Shown here in pieces: positions 1-8,940 of a DNA stretch of 64,000 bases. The DNA lies in contig NZ_CP018099.1 in assembly GCF_001886815.1 (NCBI RefSeq), positions 4,586,501-4,650,500 on the forward strand, read 5' to 3'. Below the pieces are notes generated by a model, which had not been told where the DNA came from, ran no database searches, and was given only the letters and a program-made list of their open reading frames with translations. Position 1 is the stretch's first letter. Each line of letters begins with the position of its first letter. The position numbers were made by a program, and so were the translations under genes. The DNA comes from Caldithrix abyssi DSM 13497. GTDB taxonomy: Bacteria; Calditrichota; Calditrichia; Calditrichales; Calditrichaceae.

Positions 1-60
1 TGGAAGAATTTGCGTCTTGCACATGGAGTGGATAATGGGGCCAGGGGCTTGCGGTAAGTA

Positions 61-83
61 GGCCCGGGGCGCTGCCCCGGGCC
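61..83. repeat. GC-rich REP-like palindrome
   Basis: Perfect inverted repeat: GGCCCGGGGC, loop GCT, then GCCCCGGGCC. A close relative with one mismatch in the stem lies at 2570-2595 on the other side of the secreted-protein gene, which suggests a dispersed REP-like family rather than a single terminator. Confidence 0.6.
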
Positions 84-99
84 ATGACCTCCGCCGGGC

Positions 100-130
100 A
101 AGCGGAGCGCTCTGACAGAACGCTCCGCTT
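100..130. repeat. 10-bp inverted repeat
   Basis: AAGCGGAGCG at 100-109 and CGCTCCGCTT at 121-130 are exact reverse complements around an 11-nt loop. No T-run follows on the plus strand. It could be a terminator of a gene outside the window or part of a palindromic repeat. Confidence 0.45.
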
Positions 131-335
131 CTGCCACCAAACAAAACGAACCTTTCAAAGCGTCTCGCTCCACATTCAACCATCCACGAAGAGCGCCCGG
201 AATGAAAAAAGTACAATCACAGGGTAGGCTCACAGAGCAAGCCCACAGGGCATGCATCCTCGTAATGAGTAATGCACGATGAGTTAACGTCCACAAATTT
301 TCAAGTAAAGATGACGAATCGATACCATTAAGAAA

Positions 336-365
336 GGTCATCCCGAAAAATAATTCAGGACGACC
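336..365 (-). terminator. Imperfect hairpin after the minus-strand T9SS cargo gene
   Basis: GGTCATCCCGAA (336-347) pairs with TTCAGGACGACC (354-365) with two mismatches and a 6-nt loop, 25 bp beyond the stop of the minus-strand gene. The minus strand continues into a short T-rich stretch, so it may terminate that transcript, but the T-run is weak. Confidence 0.35.
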
Positions 366-389
366 CATGAAAAAACAATCAATGGAACA

Positions 390-2330
390 TTATTTTAACA
401 ACATCGCCTTGCGCGTTACACCCATGCTGTTTACTTTAAGCGTAATAAAATAAATGCCAGAGCTGAATCCAGTGGCATCCCATTGCACCTGATGCAAGCC
501 CGCATTTTTTTGTCCCTCTAACAGCCGTGCAACAAGCTTTCCCTGTGCGTTGTAAATATTCAGTTCTACGTTAGCCTGTTTACCCAAGCGGAAAGAAATG
601 GTCGTCGCCGGATTAAACGGATTGGGGAAATTTTGCAACAATGAAAAATCCAGCGGCTGGTGCGCAGACCGGCTACCGGCCATGGCTGCTGGAATTCCGC
701 TGGGATCGATTTTAGCAAAAGCCGTTGCCCAGCGGCCGTCTTCCTGGGCAAAGGGATCGTAATCGCCGCGCGTCCAGGCATATTGATTAAAAACCCAAAA
801 ATTGTAGGCATTATCAGGATCCAGAGCAATGGCGCTGTAATCTCCCCAGCGGTTGCCAATATGAATGGGCAAACCGGTGCGCACATAATAATCAAGACCT
901 TCGTGAACCAGTTGTGTGGGTTGCACCTCTCCCGGGGCATCTGTACTTTGATGGACGGTAAAATAGGAACCGGCGTACATGGAATCGCCCACCACCGAAA
1001 AGCCAATGCCAATATCGCCCTTGTAGTTTGCGGCAATCGCCGGATAGCCGGTGTAAGCATCCACCTGAATATCATTCGCGCCGATAAATCCCTGCTGTTC
1101 CAGTACCAGGTTATTTAAATCAGAGGTGTTGACCGCAAACCAGAAAACCGTTGCCTGGCCGGCGTCGTCTCCCGAAGGCGGGTTTACAGTGGATGCGCCC
1201 AAAAGCGTGTCCCCTCTCCAGAAGCAACTCTGCGCGCGATCATCGCCAAAGTCGATTTTAATATTACTATCCTTTTGCGGGGCCTCGGGCACGCCCGCAG
1301 AATTATCGTGAATTTGCCCCGGATTCAAAAACTGCACGTTAAAAAAAGGTCCGCCTGCCGTGCCCAGCGGGTCATCCACGCGGAAAATGGCAATCAGGTC
1401 GTCATTACCGGCGCCGTCGTCCCATTCTGCGCTGTACAAAAAGGTGCCCACCGCTCCATTGGCGCTCGTTGGCTGCGGCCCGGACATAATGGCCGGCATT
1501 AAGGTAAAGGCCTGCTCGCTCAATCCCGCTTCACTGGAAGGATCATAGACCCAAACCTGAGAGGTATCCGTTCCACTGTACAAACCTTTGTCTAAAATCC
1601 ACAATCTTGAGGCCTGATAAAGATTAGTGCCAAAGCTAAACATATTGCCCGTAATGTAAATGGCCTCCGCGCTGACCGCCAGCCCGGGAAAATCAAGCCA
1701 TGTTTCCAGCCCGTTAACCGTTAATTTGGTGGCAATTCGCTGAAAATACCAGCCATCGTTGGGATTATCTGTGGCCGAAACGGCGATGTGAATGTAATTA
1801 ATGTTGCCCGTGTCGCTCTGTTCATCGGCAATTACGACGTAACGATTATTATAAAAATCATAAACAACACGCGGATCAAACAGATCGGTAGGCGAGGTGG
1901 CCGCAAAAAAATCATTCAATCCTTCGCTGTGCTCCAGAATTCGGTCAACTTTAGTGTACCACTCAATGGCCGTGTTTACTGCCAGAAGAAAATGATTGGG
2001 CCCCACACATCCCGTGTTGTCCGGCGGCGTCTGCGCGTAGCCGTTGTACGCCTTATCCGTGTCATAATTAATGGCTTCGGTTACCGGCCCATCGATAAAA
2101 GGGAGCGCTTCGGCCGCAGAGGGCTGGTTTTGCTTGTGGACATTGGTTAAGCCTGCCCGCTCTTTCAGTAGTCCTTTTTGACGATACAGATTAAATTCGC
2201 CCCCGGCTGACAGCCGGGGCTTAATGGCCTGCCGATAAGAAGAAAATTTATGTGAATTGGCATGAACGGCGCTTAAACAAAACAGTGAAAATAGCGCCAA
2301 TACCATTAAACGGTTAAATAAAGTGCGCAT
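390..2330 (-). CDS. Secreted protein with C-terminal T9SS sorting domain
   Basis: 646 residues. A signal peptide is visible at 1-25 (basic start, hydrophobic LMVLALFSLFCLSAV, cleavage near HAN). The large central part (about 60-550) is a predicted extracellular domain with alternating strands that I do not recognise; it contains passages such as WGDYSAIALDPD, which occur in secreted sialidase-like or propeller-like proteins. The last about 80 residues are a T9SS type A sorting domain starting at FSLLQNFPNPFNP and ending in the usual GIYFITLKV...RKAMLLK strands. It is therefore expected to be exported by Sec and then passed to the surface by T9SS. Start supported by AGAGGGGA upstream of the ATG. 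Monocistronic between two palindromic intergenic regions. Confidence 0.8.
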   Translation of the reverse strand: MRTLFNRLMVLALFSLFCLSAVHANSHKFSSYRQAIKPRLSAGGEFNLYRQKGLLKERAGLTNVHKQNQPSAAEALPFIDGPVTEAINYDTDKAYNGYAQTPPDNTGCVGPNHFLLAVNTAIEWYTKVDRILEHSEGLNDFFAATSPTDLFDPRVVYDFYNNRYVVIADEQSDTGNINYIHIAVSATDNPNDGWYFQRIATKLTVNGLETWLDFPGLAVSAEAIYITGNMFSFGTNLYQASRLWILDKGLYSGTDTSQVWVYDPSSEAGLSEQAFTLMPAIMSGPQPTSANGAVGTFLYSAEWDDGAGNDDLIAIFRVDDPLGTAGGPFFNVQFLNPGQIHDNSAGVPEAPQKDSNIKIDFGDDRAQSCFWRGDTLLGASTVNPPSGDDAGQATVFWFAVNTSDLNNLVLEQQGFIGANDIQVDAYTGYPAIAANYKGDIGIGFSVVGDSMYAGSYFTVHQSTDAPGEVQPTQLVHEGLDYYVRTGLPIHIGNRWGDYSAIALDPDNAYNFWVFNQYAWTRGDYDPFAQEDGRWATAFAKIDPSGIPAAMAGSRSAHQPLDFSLLQNFPNPFNPATTISFRLGKQANVELNIYNAQGKLVARLLEGQKNAGLHQVQWDATGFSSGIYFITLKVNSMGVTRKAMLLK

Positions 2331-2713
2331 GATCGTCCCCTCTCATCTTTATAAGTTGCGCTTTAAAGTAAAAAACGGTTTGGCCAGCGTAAACCTCATT
2401 CGTCACAATACCCCCCGTTAAAATCAAGATTAATCAGGTTTTACTTACTGCCAATATTCCAAATTCAACCGATTCCATTTTCCAACCGGTAGAAAAAGAT
2501 GGCGGCAAGCTTCAATGGCAGTAAAGTTGCCATTATTTGCTCGCCACGTCAAAGTACAAACCGCTGATTGGGCCCGGGGCGCTACCCCTGGCCCCACCTT
2601 ATTAAACAAAACATTCTTTCAACCCTACGCCCTGTCCCGGCCGAAGGACTATTGTTAAATGTCCGTAAATTTTCTACATTGCTCGGAAGGAAGTTTTAAA
2701 GATCAGAAAGTGA
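2331..2713. other. Divergent intergenic region, REP-like palindrome
   Basis: This 383-bp gap separates the minus-strand secreted protein from ribD, so promoters for both should lie here. The only clear structure is the GC-rich palindrome at 2570-2595. I looked for the conserved FMN-riboswitch boxes ahead of ribD and did not find them. Confidence 0.6.
2570..2595. repeat. GC-rich REP-like palindrome, second copy
   Basis: GGGCCCGGGG, then CGCTA, then CCCCTGGCCC; the arms pair with one mismatch. The core GGCCCGGGGCGCT is identical to the copy at 61-83. Confidence 0.5.
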
Positions 2714-3811
2714 ATGCCGCAAATGTTCAGCCAATTTGACAAAAAGATGATGCGCCGCTGTTTTACCCTGGCGCGTAAAGGGCGTTTTAAAGTTCGGCCC
2801 AATCCCATGGTGGGCGCCGTGCTGGTAAAAAACGGCCGCGTCATTGGCGAGGGCTACCACCGCTACTTTGGCGGGCCGCATGCCGAGGTGGAGGCCTTCC
2901 AAAACGCCACAGAAGATCCTACCGGCGCCACCCTTTATTGTAATCTGGAACCCTGTTGCCACGCCAATAAAAAAACACCGCCCTGCACCCCGCTGGTCAT
3001 CAGCAAAAAAGTAGCGCGCGTGGTAGTGGCTAATATTGATCCCAATCCCGATGTGAGCGGCAAAGGGTTGCAACAAATGCGTGAGGCGGGCATTCAGGTA
3101 GAATCCGGGCTGCTGCAAGAAGAGGGCGCGGAGCTGAACAGGGTTTTCTTTTTAAATATGAAAGAGAACCGACCGTTTATTACCTTAAAAATTGCCCGCT
3201 CGCTGGATGGATTTATTTCTGAAAGCAGAGATAAACAAACCTGGCTCACTTCAGAAAAGGCCATAAAATTTGTTCACCGCCTGCGCGCAGCACATCAGGC
3301 CGTGCTGGTGGGCGCCGGAACCGTCAGAGCCGATGATCCGCAACTTACCGTACGCATGGCGCGCGGCCCCCAGCCGTTGCGCGTGGCGCTAAGCGCATCG
3401 CTTATTTTTTCTGACCGGGCGCAAATCTTTACCGATCGATTTCGGGACAAAACCCTGATCATTACCACCCAGCAGGCCGACAAAGAAAAAATCGAACAAC
3501 TACTCGGCAAAGGCGTTCGCGTTGAATCAGCGCCTGATTTGACTAACGGAAACATAAATCTGCGATTGTTGCTGGAAATATTGTGGCAAAAATTCAAAAT
3601 CGGCTCCCTACTGGTCGAGGGCGGCCAGCAGATTTTTACGAATTTTTTGAATGAACGGTTATTAGACGAATTGATTTTAATCGAAACCCCGGTTTTGCTG
3701 GGCCAGGGTTTGCCGGCGTTTGATCGCCTGCGCGGTCATTTTCTACAATTAAAAACGATTAAAAAGTTAGGGCCAGACGTGGCCATCATTTACCGTAAAA
3801 AAGAAAGATGA
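2714..3811 (+). CDS. ribD: Bifunctional diaminohydroxyphosphoribosylaminopyrimidine deaminase / reductase
   Basis: 365 residues, usual length for RibD. It catalyses two consecutive riboflavin-pathway steps: deamination of the GTP-derived pyrimidine and NADPH-dependent reduction of the ribosyl side chain. The N-terminal cytidine-deaminase-like domain (1-145) shows the zinc site H56-A-E58 and the C81-C82...C91 cluster (EPCCH ... PPC). The C-terminal reductase domain (about 150-365) carries KIARSLDGF, VGAGTVRADDPQLT and LLVEGGQ. First gene of ribD-ribE-ribBA-ribH. The ATG at 2714 has only a weak Shine-Dalgarno; GGAAGGAAG lies about 20 bp upstream, and a second in-frame ATG exists at residue 4. 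Confidence 0.95.
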   Translation: MPQMFSQFDKKMMRRCFTLARKGRFKVRPNPMVGAVLVKNGRVIGEGYHRYFGGPHAEVEAFQNATEDPTGATLYCNLEPCCHANKKTPPCTPLVISKKVARVVVANIDPNPDVSGKGLQQMREAGIQVESGLLQEEGAELNRVFFLNMKENRPFITLKIARSLDGFISESRDKQTWLTSEKAIKFVHRLRAAHQAVLVGAGTVRADDPQLTVRMARGPQPLRVALSASLIFSDRAQIFTDRFRDKTLIITTQQADKEKIEQLLGKGVRVESAPDLTNGNINLRLLLEILWQKFKIGSLLVEGGQQIFTNFLNERLLDELILIETPVLLGQGLPAFDRLRGHFLQLKTIKKLGPDVAIIYRKKER

Positions 3812-3842
3812 CAATCGAACTTAAAATTACTAAATTTGGCTC

Positions 3843-4490
3843 ATGTTTACCGGATTAATCGAAGAAGTGGGAACACTGACCCACAGCAGATCAATAAACG
3901 GCGGGAAGCGATTGCTCGTTTCCGCCCAAAAAATTCTGGACGGCACGCGTGTGGATGATTCCATCGCTGTCAATGGCGTTTGTCTGACGGTTACGGAATT
4001 GACCGACGGCGGCTTTTGGGTGGATGCCGTGGGCGAGACTTTGAACAAAACGACCATTAAAAACTGGCGCCTTGGCGAGAAAGTGAACCTGGAACGAGCC
4101 TTGCGTTTAAGCGATCGGCTGGGCGGGCATCTGGTGCAGGGGCACGTAAACGCTGTGGGACGAACAACACGGCTGGAAAAAATGGGCGAGAACTACTGGT
4201 GGGAGGTAGAAGTACCGCAGACGTTGGTGAAGTACGTCATTGCCGAAGGTTCCATCGCTCTGGATGGCATCAGTCTGACGGTGGCCCGCTTAAATGGGAA
4301 CAGAGTCGGCCTTTCGATCATTCCACATACTTACCGCCATACCGCCCTGCGCTTTCATCAGGTGGGCGCGATGGTGAATATCGAGGTTGATGTCATTGCC
4401 CGCTATGTGGAGCGACTGCTGCAGTTTGATAATAAAAACGGCGGCACAGGCGGGCTTTCTGAAGACTGGCTAAAAAGGATGGGCTTTTAA
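3843..4490 (+). CDS. ribE: Riboflavin synthase, alpha subunit
   Basis: 215 residues, typical length. Dismutates two 6,7-dimethyl-8-ribityllumazine molecules into riboflavin plus the pyrimidine substrate of RibH. Two homologous lumazine-binding barrels are visible: MFTGLIEEVG opens the first, with VNGVCLTVTEL; the second repeats it with GHLVQGHVNAVG and LDGISLTVARL. The gene lies 31 bp after ribD. It is separated from ribBA by 327 bp that contain a MITE-like insertion. Confidence 0.95.
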   Translation: MFTGLIEEVGTLTHSRSINGGKRLLVSAQKILDGTRVDDSIAVNGVCLTVTELTDGGFWVDAVGETLNKTTIKNWRLGEKVNLERALRLSDRLGGHLVQGHVNAVGRTTRLEKMGENYWWEVEVPQTLVKYVIAEGSIALDGISLTVARLNGNRVGLSIIPHTYRHTALRFHQVGAMVNIEVDVIARYVERLLQFDNKNGGTGGLSEDWLKRMGF

Positions 4491-4520
4491 ATTTCTTTTT
4501 CGGGCCGAAACAGAAGTCGG

Positions 4521-4540
4521 GCGCCGGGGCGCATTTTTTT
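4521..4540 (+). terminator. Possible intrinsic terminator after ribE
   Basis: GCGCCGGGGCGC followed by ATTTTTTT. The palindrome is short (4-5 bp arms), so termination would be weak; it could attenuate ribBA-ribH relative to ribD-ribE. Confidence 0.4.
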
Positions 4541-4714
4541 GGGGTGTCTCAAAAGCGAAATTAAATGCATGATTATTTAAAATCATGGGAAATCTTACAT
4601 TAGCCCTCACCCCCTGCCCACCTCTCCTGAAAATCGGGAGAGGGGGAATTAAAGGGGGTGAGGGAAAGAAGAAATTTATAAAAATACATTGTCTTTGACT
4701 TTTGGGACAGTCCC
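4541..4714. mobile_element. MITE-like element with IS1182-type ends
   Basis: 174 bp without a gene. The right end, read inward, is GGGACTGTCCCAAAAGTC; the IS at 59737-61744 has GGGGCTGTCCCAAAAGTC at its right end, 17 of 18 identical. The left end GGGGTGTCTCAAAAG is a diverged version of the same terminal repeat. The interior carries a REP-like palindrome (4604-4664). This fits a non-autonomous derivative mobilised by the IS1182-like transposase, or an IS remnant, inserted between ribE and ribBA. Confidence 0.65.
4604..4664. repeat. REP-like nested palindrome inside the MITE
   Basis: Outer arms CCCTCACCCCC (4604-4614) and GGGGGTGAGGG (4654-4664) are perfect complements; inner arms CCTCTCC (4621-4627) and GGAGAGG (4637-4643) form a second stem. 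The CCCTCACCCCC...CTCTCC pattern is a dispersed palindrome type known from many bacterial genomes. Confidence 0.65.
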
Positions 4715-4817
4715 TAAAAACATAAAAAAATTTAAGAGCGGGGCGTAAAAGCGATCTCAGGAAAACCGCTAAAAAACCTTAATGGTTTGAAATGAAAATC
4801 AAATTCAGGAATAAGCA

Positions 4818-6044
4818 ATGAACGAAGAGATAAAATTCAATACCATAGAAGAGGCTATCGAAGACATTCGTAACGGCAAAATGGTGGTGGTGGTGGACGA
4901 CCGCGATCGCGAAAACGAAGGCGATTTAATCATGGCCTCCGAGCTGGTCCGTCCGGAAGATGTAAATTTCATAACGCGTGAAGCGCGGGGCATGCTCTGC
5001 ATTTCCATCACCGAGGAACGAGCGCGCGAACTCGATCTTGATTTTATGGTGCCTGATAATGACAACTCGTCCAAACATCAAACACCGTTTACCGTAAGCG
5101 TGGATGCCAGGCACGGTACAACAACGGGCATTTCGGCTTACGACCGCGCGCACACCATTCGCGTCATTATCGATCCAGCCACCAGACCAACAGACCTGGC
5201 CCGGCCGGGACACATCTTTCCATTAATTGCTAAACGAGGCGGCGTGTTGCGTCGCGCCGGCCACACAGAAGCGGCCATGGACCTGGCGCGTCTGGCCGGT
5301 TTAAAACCCTCCGGCATTTTATGTGAAATCATGGCCGCCGACGGCACCATGGCCCGCGGAAAAGAGCTAAAAGCGTTCACCCAAAAACACAACTTAAAAA
5401 TCATTACCATTGCCGATCTGATCGAATACCGACGTAAGCGGGAAAAATTCGTGCGGCGACGGGTGGTGGTCGATTTGCCCACCAGGTATGGTCAGTTTAA
5501 ACTCTATCTTTATGAGAATACCCTGAACACCTACGAGCACCATGTGGCGCTGGTTAAAGGCGCCGTTGCCGACGGAAAGCCCACGCTGGTGCGTGTACAT
5601 TCTGAGTGTTTAACCGGCGATGTGTTTGGTTCCAAGCGCTGCGATTGCGGCGATCAGCTGGCCGCTGCCCTGCAAATGATCGAAAAAGAGGGGCGCGGCG
5701 TGCTGCTCTACATGCGCCAGGAAGGGCGTGGAATCGGTCTGGTGAACAAATTGTTGGCCTACGCCCTGCAGGAACAGGGTAAAGACACCGTGGAAGCCAA
5801 TGAAGCGCTGGGCTTTAAGCCGGATTTGCGCGATTACGGCATTGGCGCGCAAATTCTAAAGGACCTGGGATTGAGAAAAATCCGCCTGATGACCAACAAT
5901 CCAAAAAAAATCGTCGGATTAAAAGGCTACGATCTGGAAGTGGTCGAACGCGTGCCCCTCGAAATTTGCCCGAACGAGGTAAATGAATTCTACCTGAAGA
6001 CCAAAAGAGATAAATTAGGCCATTTATTTTTAAAAGATAAGTAG
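4818..6044 (+). CDS. ribBA: 3,4-dihydroxy-2-butanone-4-phosphate synthase / GTP cyclohydrolase II
   Basis: 408 residues, the usual length of the fused enzyme. The N-terminal half (about 1-205) makes 3,4-dihydroxy-2-butanone 4-phosphate from ribulose 5-phosphate: [31 protein letters not shown] and GILCEI are visible. The C-terminal half (about 210-400) opens the imidazole ring of [21 protein letters not shown] supplies the zinc cysteines and [10 protein letters not shown] the catalytic loop, with NNPKK near the end. It supplies both branches of the pathway, feeding RibD and RibH. Start supported by AGGAATAAG. Confidence 0.96.
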   Translation: MNEEIKFNTIEEAIEDIRNGKMVVVVDDRDRENEGDLIMASELVRPEDVNFITREARGMLCISITEERARELDLDFMVPDNDNSSKHQTPFTVSVDARHGTTTGISAYDRAHTIRVIIDPATRPTDLARPGHIFPLIAKRGGVLRRAGHTEAAMDLARLAGLKPSGILCEIMAADGTMARGKELKAFTQKHNLKIITIADLIEYRRKREKFVRRRVVVDLPTRYGQFKLYLYENTLNTYEHHVALVKGAVADGKPTLVRVHSECLTGDVFGSKRCDCGDQLAAALQMIEKEGRGVLLYMRQEGRGIGLVNKLLAYALQEQGKDTVEANEALGFKPDLRDYGIGAQILKDLGLRKIRLMTNNPKKIVGLKGYDLEVVERVPLEICPNEVNEFYLKTKRDKLGHLFLKDK

Positions 6045-6066
6045 TTATATTTAGAGGAAAAGAACG

Positions 6067-6528
6067 ATGCAGAAGATCGAAGGAAAACTTTCGGCCAGAG
6101 GAAAAAAATTCGCGCTGGTGGTCAGCCGTTTTAATGAGTTTATCGGCAACAAACTGCTGGAAGGAGCGCTGGACTGCCTGACGCGTCACCACTGCGAAGA
6201 AGATGATATTACGGTGATCTGGGTGCCCGGTTCGTTTGAGATCCCTCTGGTGGCTAAAAAGCTGGCTAAAACCGGAAAGTACGACGGGGTTATTTGCCTG
6301 GGAGCGGTGATTCGCGGCGCTACCCCTCACTTTGACTATGTGGCGGCCGAGGTCTCCAAAGGCATTGCGCACACCGCCCTGGAAACCGAAGTGCCCGTTA
6401 TTTTCGGCATTATCACCAGCGACACCATCGAACAGGCCATTGAACGCGCCGGAACCAAGGCCGGCAACAAAGGCTGGGATGCGGCCCTGGCAGCCATCGA
6501 AATGGCCGATCTGATGAGCAAACTATAA
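6067..6528 (+). CDS. ribH: 6,7-dimethyl-8-ribityllumazine synthase
   Basis: 153 residues, typical. Condenses the pyrimidine product of the RibD branch with 3,4-dihydroxy-2-butanone 4-phosphate to form lumazine, the substrate of RibE. Family motifs: VSRFNEFI near residue 20, VPGSFEIPL near 60, [16 protein letters not shown] near 80-95, and a C-terminal [15 protein letters not shown] helix. It lies 22 bp after ribBA with AGAGGAAAAG upstream. It is probably assembled as the icosahedral or pentameric lumazine synthase. Confidence 0.96.
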   Translation: MQKIEGKLSARGKKFALVVSRFNEFIGNKLLEGALDCLTRHHCEEDDITVIWVPGSFEIPLVAKKLAKTGKYDGVICLGAVIRGATPHFDYVAAEVSKGIAHTALETEVPVIFGIITSDTIEQAIERAGTKAGNKGWDAALAAIEMADLMSKL

Positions 6529-6556
6529 AATAAAACTAATTTTGAGGAGCGAAACC

Positions 6557-8938
6557 GTGACGAGACCGCTTTTAATTCTTTTGTTTGTCTTTAAGGCCTT
6601 AACGGCCCAGGGAGTGGGCGACTGGCAAACGTTAACCTACATGAACAACATTAACGGCCTGATCGCAGACGGAAACCTCCTGTGGGCGGTTTCGGACGGC
6701 GGTCTGTTTAATTATGATGTTCAATCGACTGAAAGCAAAAAGTTTACCAATACCGACGGTTTGCGTTCCATTAAACTGAACAGAATCGTCCAGGACCAAT
6801 ACGGTCAAATAATCGTCGGCGGACAGGAAGGCCTCGTCCAGTATTACGATCCTTCGAAAAATACATGGCAGTACCAGTACGCTCTTGAGGGAAATAATAT
6901 CAACCATATTTTCACCAAGCAGGACACCCTCTGGGTTTGCGCCGAAAAGGGCGTCGGCGTTTTTGTGTACGACGGCGCGGAATATGTTTTCAAAGACTTT
7001 TTTCGCAACTTTCCGCTAACCGTAGAAAACATCTTTGCCAGCGCCGTATTTGCCGGACAAATCTGGTTGGGAACCGACAAAGGACTGCTCAGCGCGCCTT
7101 CGGATTTCGGCCGCTTTCCCATCAACGATCCGCAGCGCTGGCAGACCTTCGGCACAACACAGGGTCTGCCCTCTAATGGTATCCGCGCCCTTTTGCCCAC
7201 GGAAGATAAACTGTGGGTCGGAACGTACGCCGGACTGGCCTATGTGGACAAACAAAAAAATATCGTCACGGTAAATAACTGGTGGAAAAACGATCAAAAC
7301 GAATATCAGCCGGTGGAATATCTTGTGGCAGACGCGGCAAACGGCGTGATCTATCCCGCCTTTTCTGTTTTTATTACGCGCTACACCCTGAGCGCAGGTT
7401 ACCAGGTGCTTAAAACTTACAAATTTAAAATTCAGGGCCTGGCCATCGATGGAACGGGGCAGTTGTGGGCTGCCTTGAAGAACAATGGCATTAAAAATCT
7501 GGATGACCTTCATATTAAACTGGATGGCCCTCCATCCAATTTAATACGCACGGTTTTTAAAGATCACCGAAAAAATATCTGGGCTTCCCCCAGTCGTCCC
7601 AAAATTATTTTGCAGGATGGCATTTATGTGCACAATGGAGAGCTCTGGCAAAAATGGACGTTCAGAGGGCCTTACTGGCAAACCGTAAATAATGTGGATG
7701 TGATTTACGAAGATCGCTTCAATAATTTGTGGTTCGGAACCTGGGGCGGCGGCGTAATGGTAATTACGTCCTCCAATGATACCGTTTTTTTTCATTCGCA
7801 CGACCTGCCGGGGAGTCTGGAAATCTCTGACATTCAAGAAACCAGAGTCATTGATCCAGCGAAGTACGCCATTTATCGGGACTTTTTTAAGGGAGTAGTG
7901 ATAGATGAAAATTATGAAGTTATTACGGCTATAAAAGAAGGGCCACGAGGACGTTTGTGGTTCGCTAATTACTGGGCCGCCAACGGGAATTTGTTAGCCG
8001 TGGCCCCTTACGAAGAAAATGGCTTCGTTTCGCTGGATAAAAATAAATGGATCTATTTTGGCGCTTCCGATGGCATTGTGGCCAAGGAAGGGGGCGTCCT
8101 CTGTATCGAGTTCGATAACTTTGCCAACCGCGTGTATATTGGAACCCTGTCGAACGGCGTGTTTATTCTGGATTATGGAAATTCAGTGGAAAACAAAGCG
8201 GACGACCGCCTGTATCAGTTAACCATCCAGGATAATCTGTTTAGCAATACAGTTTTTAGCCTGGCCATGGATCAGGACGGCGTGCTGTGGATCGGCACGG
8301 CAGCCGGTCTGAATTCCTTTGACGGGCTGCGCGTGTATAAACATGTGGGCGATGATCTGGGATTGAGCGGGCCGCTGGAAAACGAAATCCACCATATTCT
8401 GGTCGATGCGTCTAATAACAAATGGTTTTCCACCACAGGCGGATTGAGTCTTTTACGCGGCGATCGAAGTCCCTGGGACACAAAAGGCTGGTTGGGCTAC
8501 AACAGAACCAACAGTTTTTTAGTTGACGATAATGTGCAATGTGTTTACCTTGATGAAGACAACAATGAGGCGCTCATTGCCACGGAAGGCGGATTGTCCG
8601 TGTATCGCGGACCTTTTGCAGAGATCGAAGAGCAATTTACCAAAACCCCGGCAGGGCCCAACCCTTACATTCTTGAAGCCGGTTCACCAAAATTTGTCAT
8701 TAAAAACCTGATGTTTAATTCCACCGTAAAAATTTTAAACATTAATGGTAAACTGGTTCGGGAATTGACGCCCAAAACCCTGCTGAAAGACGGCACCCTG
8801 GCCGTTGACGGCGGAAGAGCCTACTGGGACGGCCTGGATGCGACTGGAAATAGAGTTGCTTCTGGCATATATTTATTCCTGGCAATTTCAGAAGAAGGGA
8901 AAACCATATCCGGTAAAATCGCGGTAATTCGAAAGTAG
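6557..8938 (+). CDS. Secreted two-component-regulator-type beta-propeller protein with C-terminal sorting-like domain
   Basis: 793 residues from a GTG start chosen because GAGGAGC lies 6 bp upstream; a longer TTG reading would include the Shine-Dalgarno itself. Signal peptide about 1-17 (PLLILLFVFKALTAQ). Many Reg_prop-type blades follow: LWAVSDGGLFNYD, IIVGGQEGLVQY, LWVGTYAGLAYVD, LWFGTWGGGVMV, LWIGTAAGLNSFD. In the family these form two seven-bladed propellers fused to histidine kinases; here no kinase follows. The C-terminal about 85 residues (GKLVRELTPK..., YWDGLDATGNRVASGIYLF) are a FlgD/T9SS-type Ig-like domain. Probably a PorZ-like surface protein; PorZ has this architecture, but I cannot confirm orthology. 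It stops 2 bp before recN. Confidence 0.75.
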   Translation: MTRPLLILLFVFKALTAQGVGDWQTLTYMNNINGLIADGNLLWAVSDGGLFNYDVQSTESKKFTNTDGLRSIKLNRIVQDQYGQIIVGGQEGLVQYYDPSKNTWQYQYALEGNNINHIFTKQDTLWVCAEKGVGVFVYDGAEYVFKDFFRNFPLTVENIFASAVFAGQIWLGTDKGLLSAPSDFGRFPINDPQRWQTFGTTQGLPSNGIRALLPTEDKLWVGTYAGLAYVDKQKNIVTVNNWWKNDQNEYQPVEYLVADAANGVIYPAFSVFITRYTLSAGYQVLKTYKFKIQGLAIDGTGQLWAALKNNGIKNLDDLHIKLDGPPSNLIRTVFKDHRKNIWASPSRPKIILQDGIYVHNGELWQKWTFRGPYWQTVNNVDVIYEDRFNNLWFGTWGGGVMVITSSNDTVFFHSHDLPGSLEISDIQETRVIDPAKYAIYRDFFKGVVIDENYEVITAIKEGPRGRLWFANYWAANGNLLAVAPYEENGFVSLDKNKWIYFGASDGIVAKEGGVLCIEFDNFANRVYIGTLSNGVFILDYGNSVENKADDRLYQLTIQDNLFSNTVFSLAMDQDGVLWIGTAAGLNSFDGLRVYKHVGDDLGLSGPLENEIHHILVDASNNKWFSTTGGLSLLRGDRSPWDTKGWLGYNRTNSFLVDDNVQCVYLDEDNNEALIATEGGLSVYRGPFAEIEEQFTKTPAGPNPYILEAGSPKFVIKNLMFNSTVKILNINGKLVRELTPKTLLKDGTLAVDGGRAYWDGLDATGNRVASGIYLFLAISEEGKTISGKIAVIRK

Positions 8939-8940
8939 CC

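Larger units (their letters stand above)
1..389. other. Intergenic region with palindromes, no gene seen
   Basis: I see no convincing gene here. The stretch holds a perfect GC-rich hairpin at 61-83, a second 10-bp hairpin at 100-130 and an imperfect hairpin at 336-365 just beyond the end of the minus-strand gene. The rest is unremarkable and may belong to a gene ending upstream of the window. Confidence 0.6.
4491..4817. other. Intergenic gap inside the rib operon, filled by a MITE-like element
   Basis: The other genes of this operon are 20-30 bp apart; this gap is 327 bp. It holds a short GC-rich palindrome followed by seven T residues (4521-4540) and then the element at 4541-4714. The remaining about 100 bp before ribBA contains the ribosome-binding site AGGAATAAG and nothing else recognisable. 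Confidence 0.7.

Noticed and set aside
2331-2713. FMN riboswitch ahead of ribD
   Set aside because: None of the conserved FMN-aptamer boxes could be found here or before ribBA; only a GC-rich palindrome is present.
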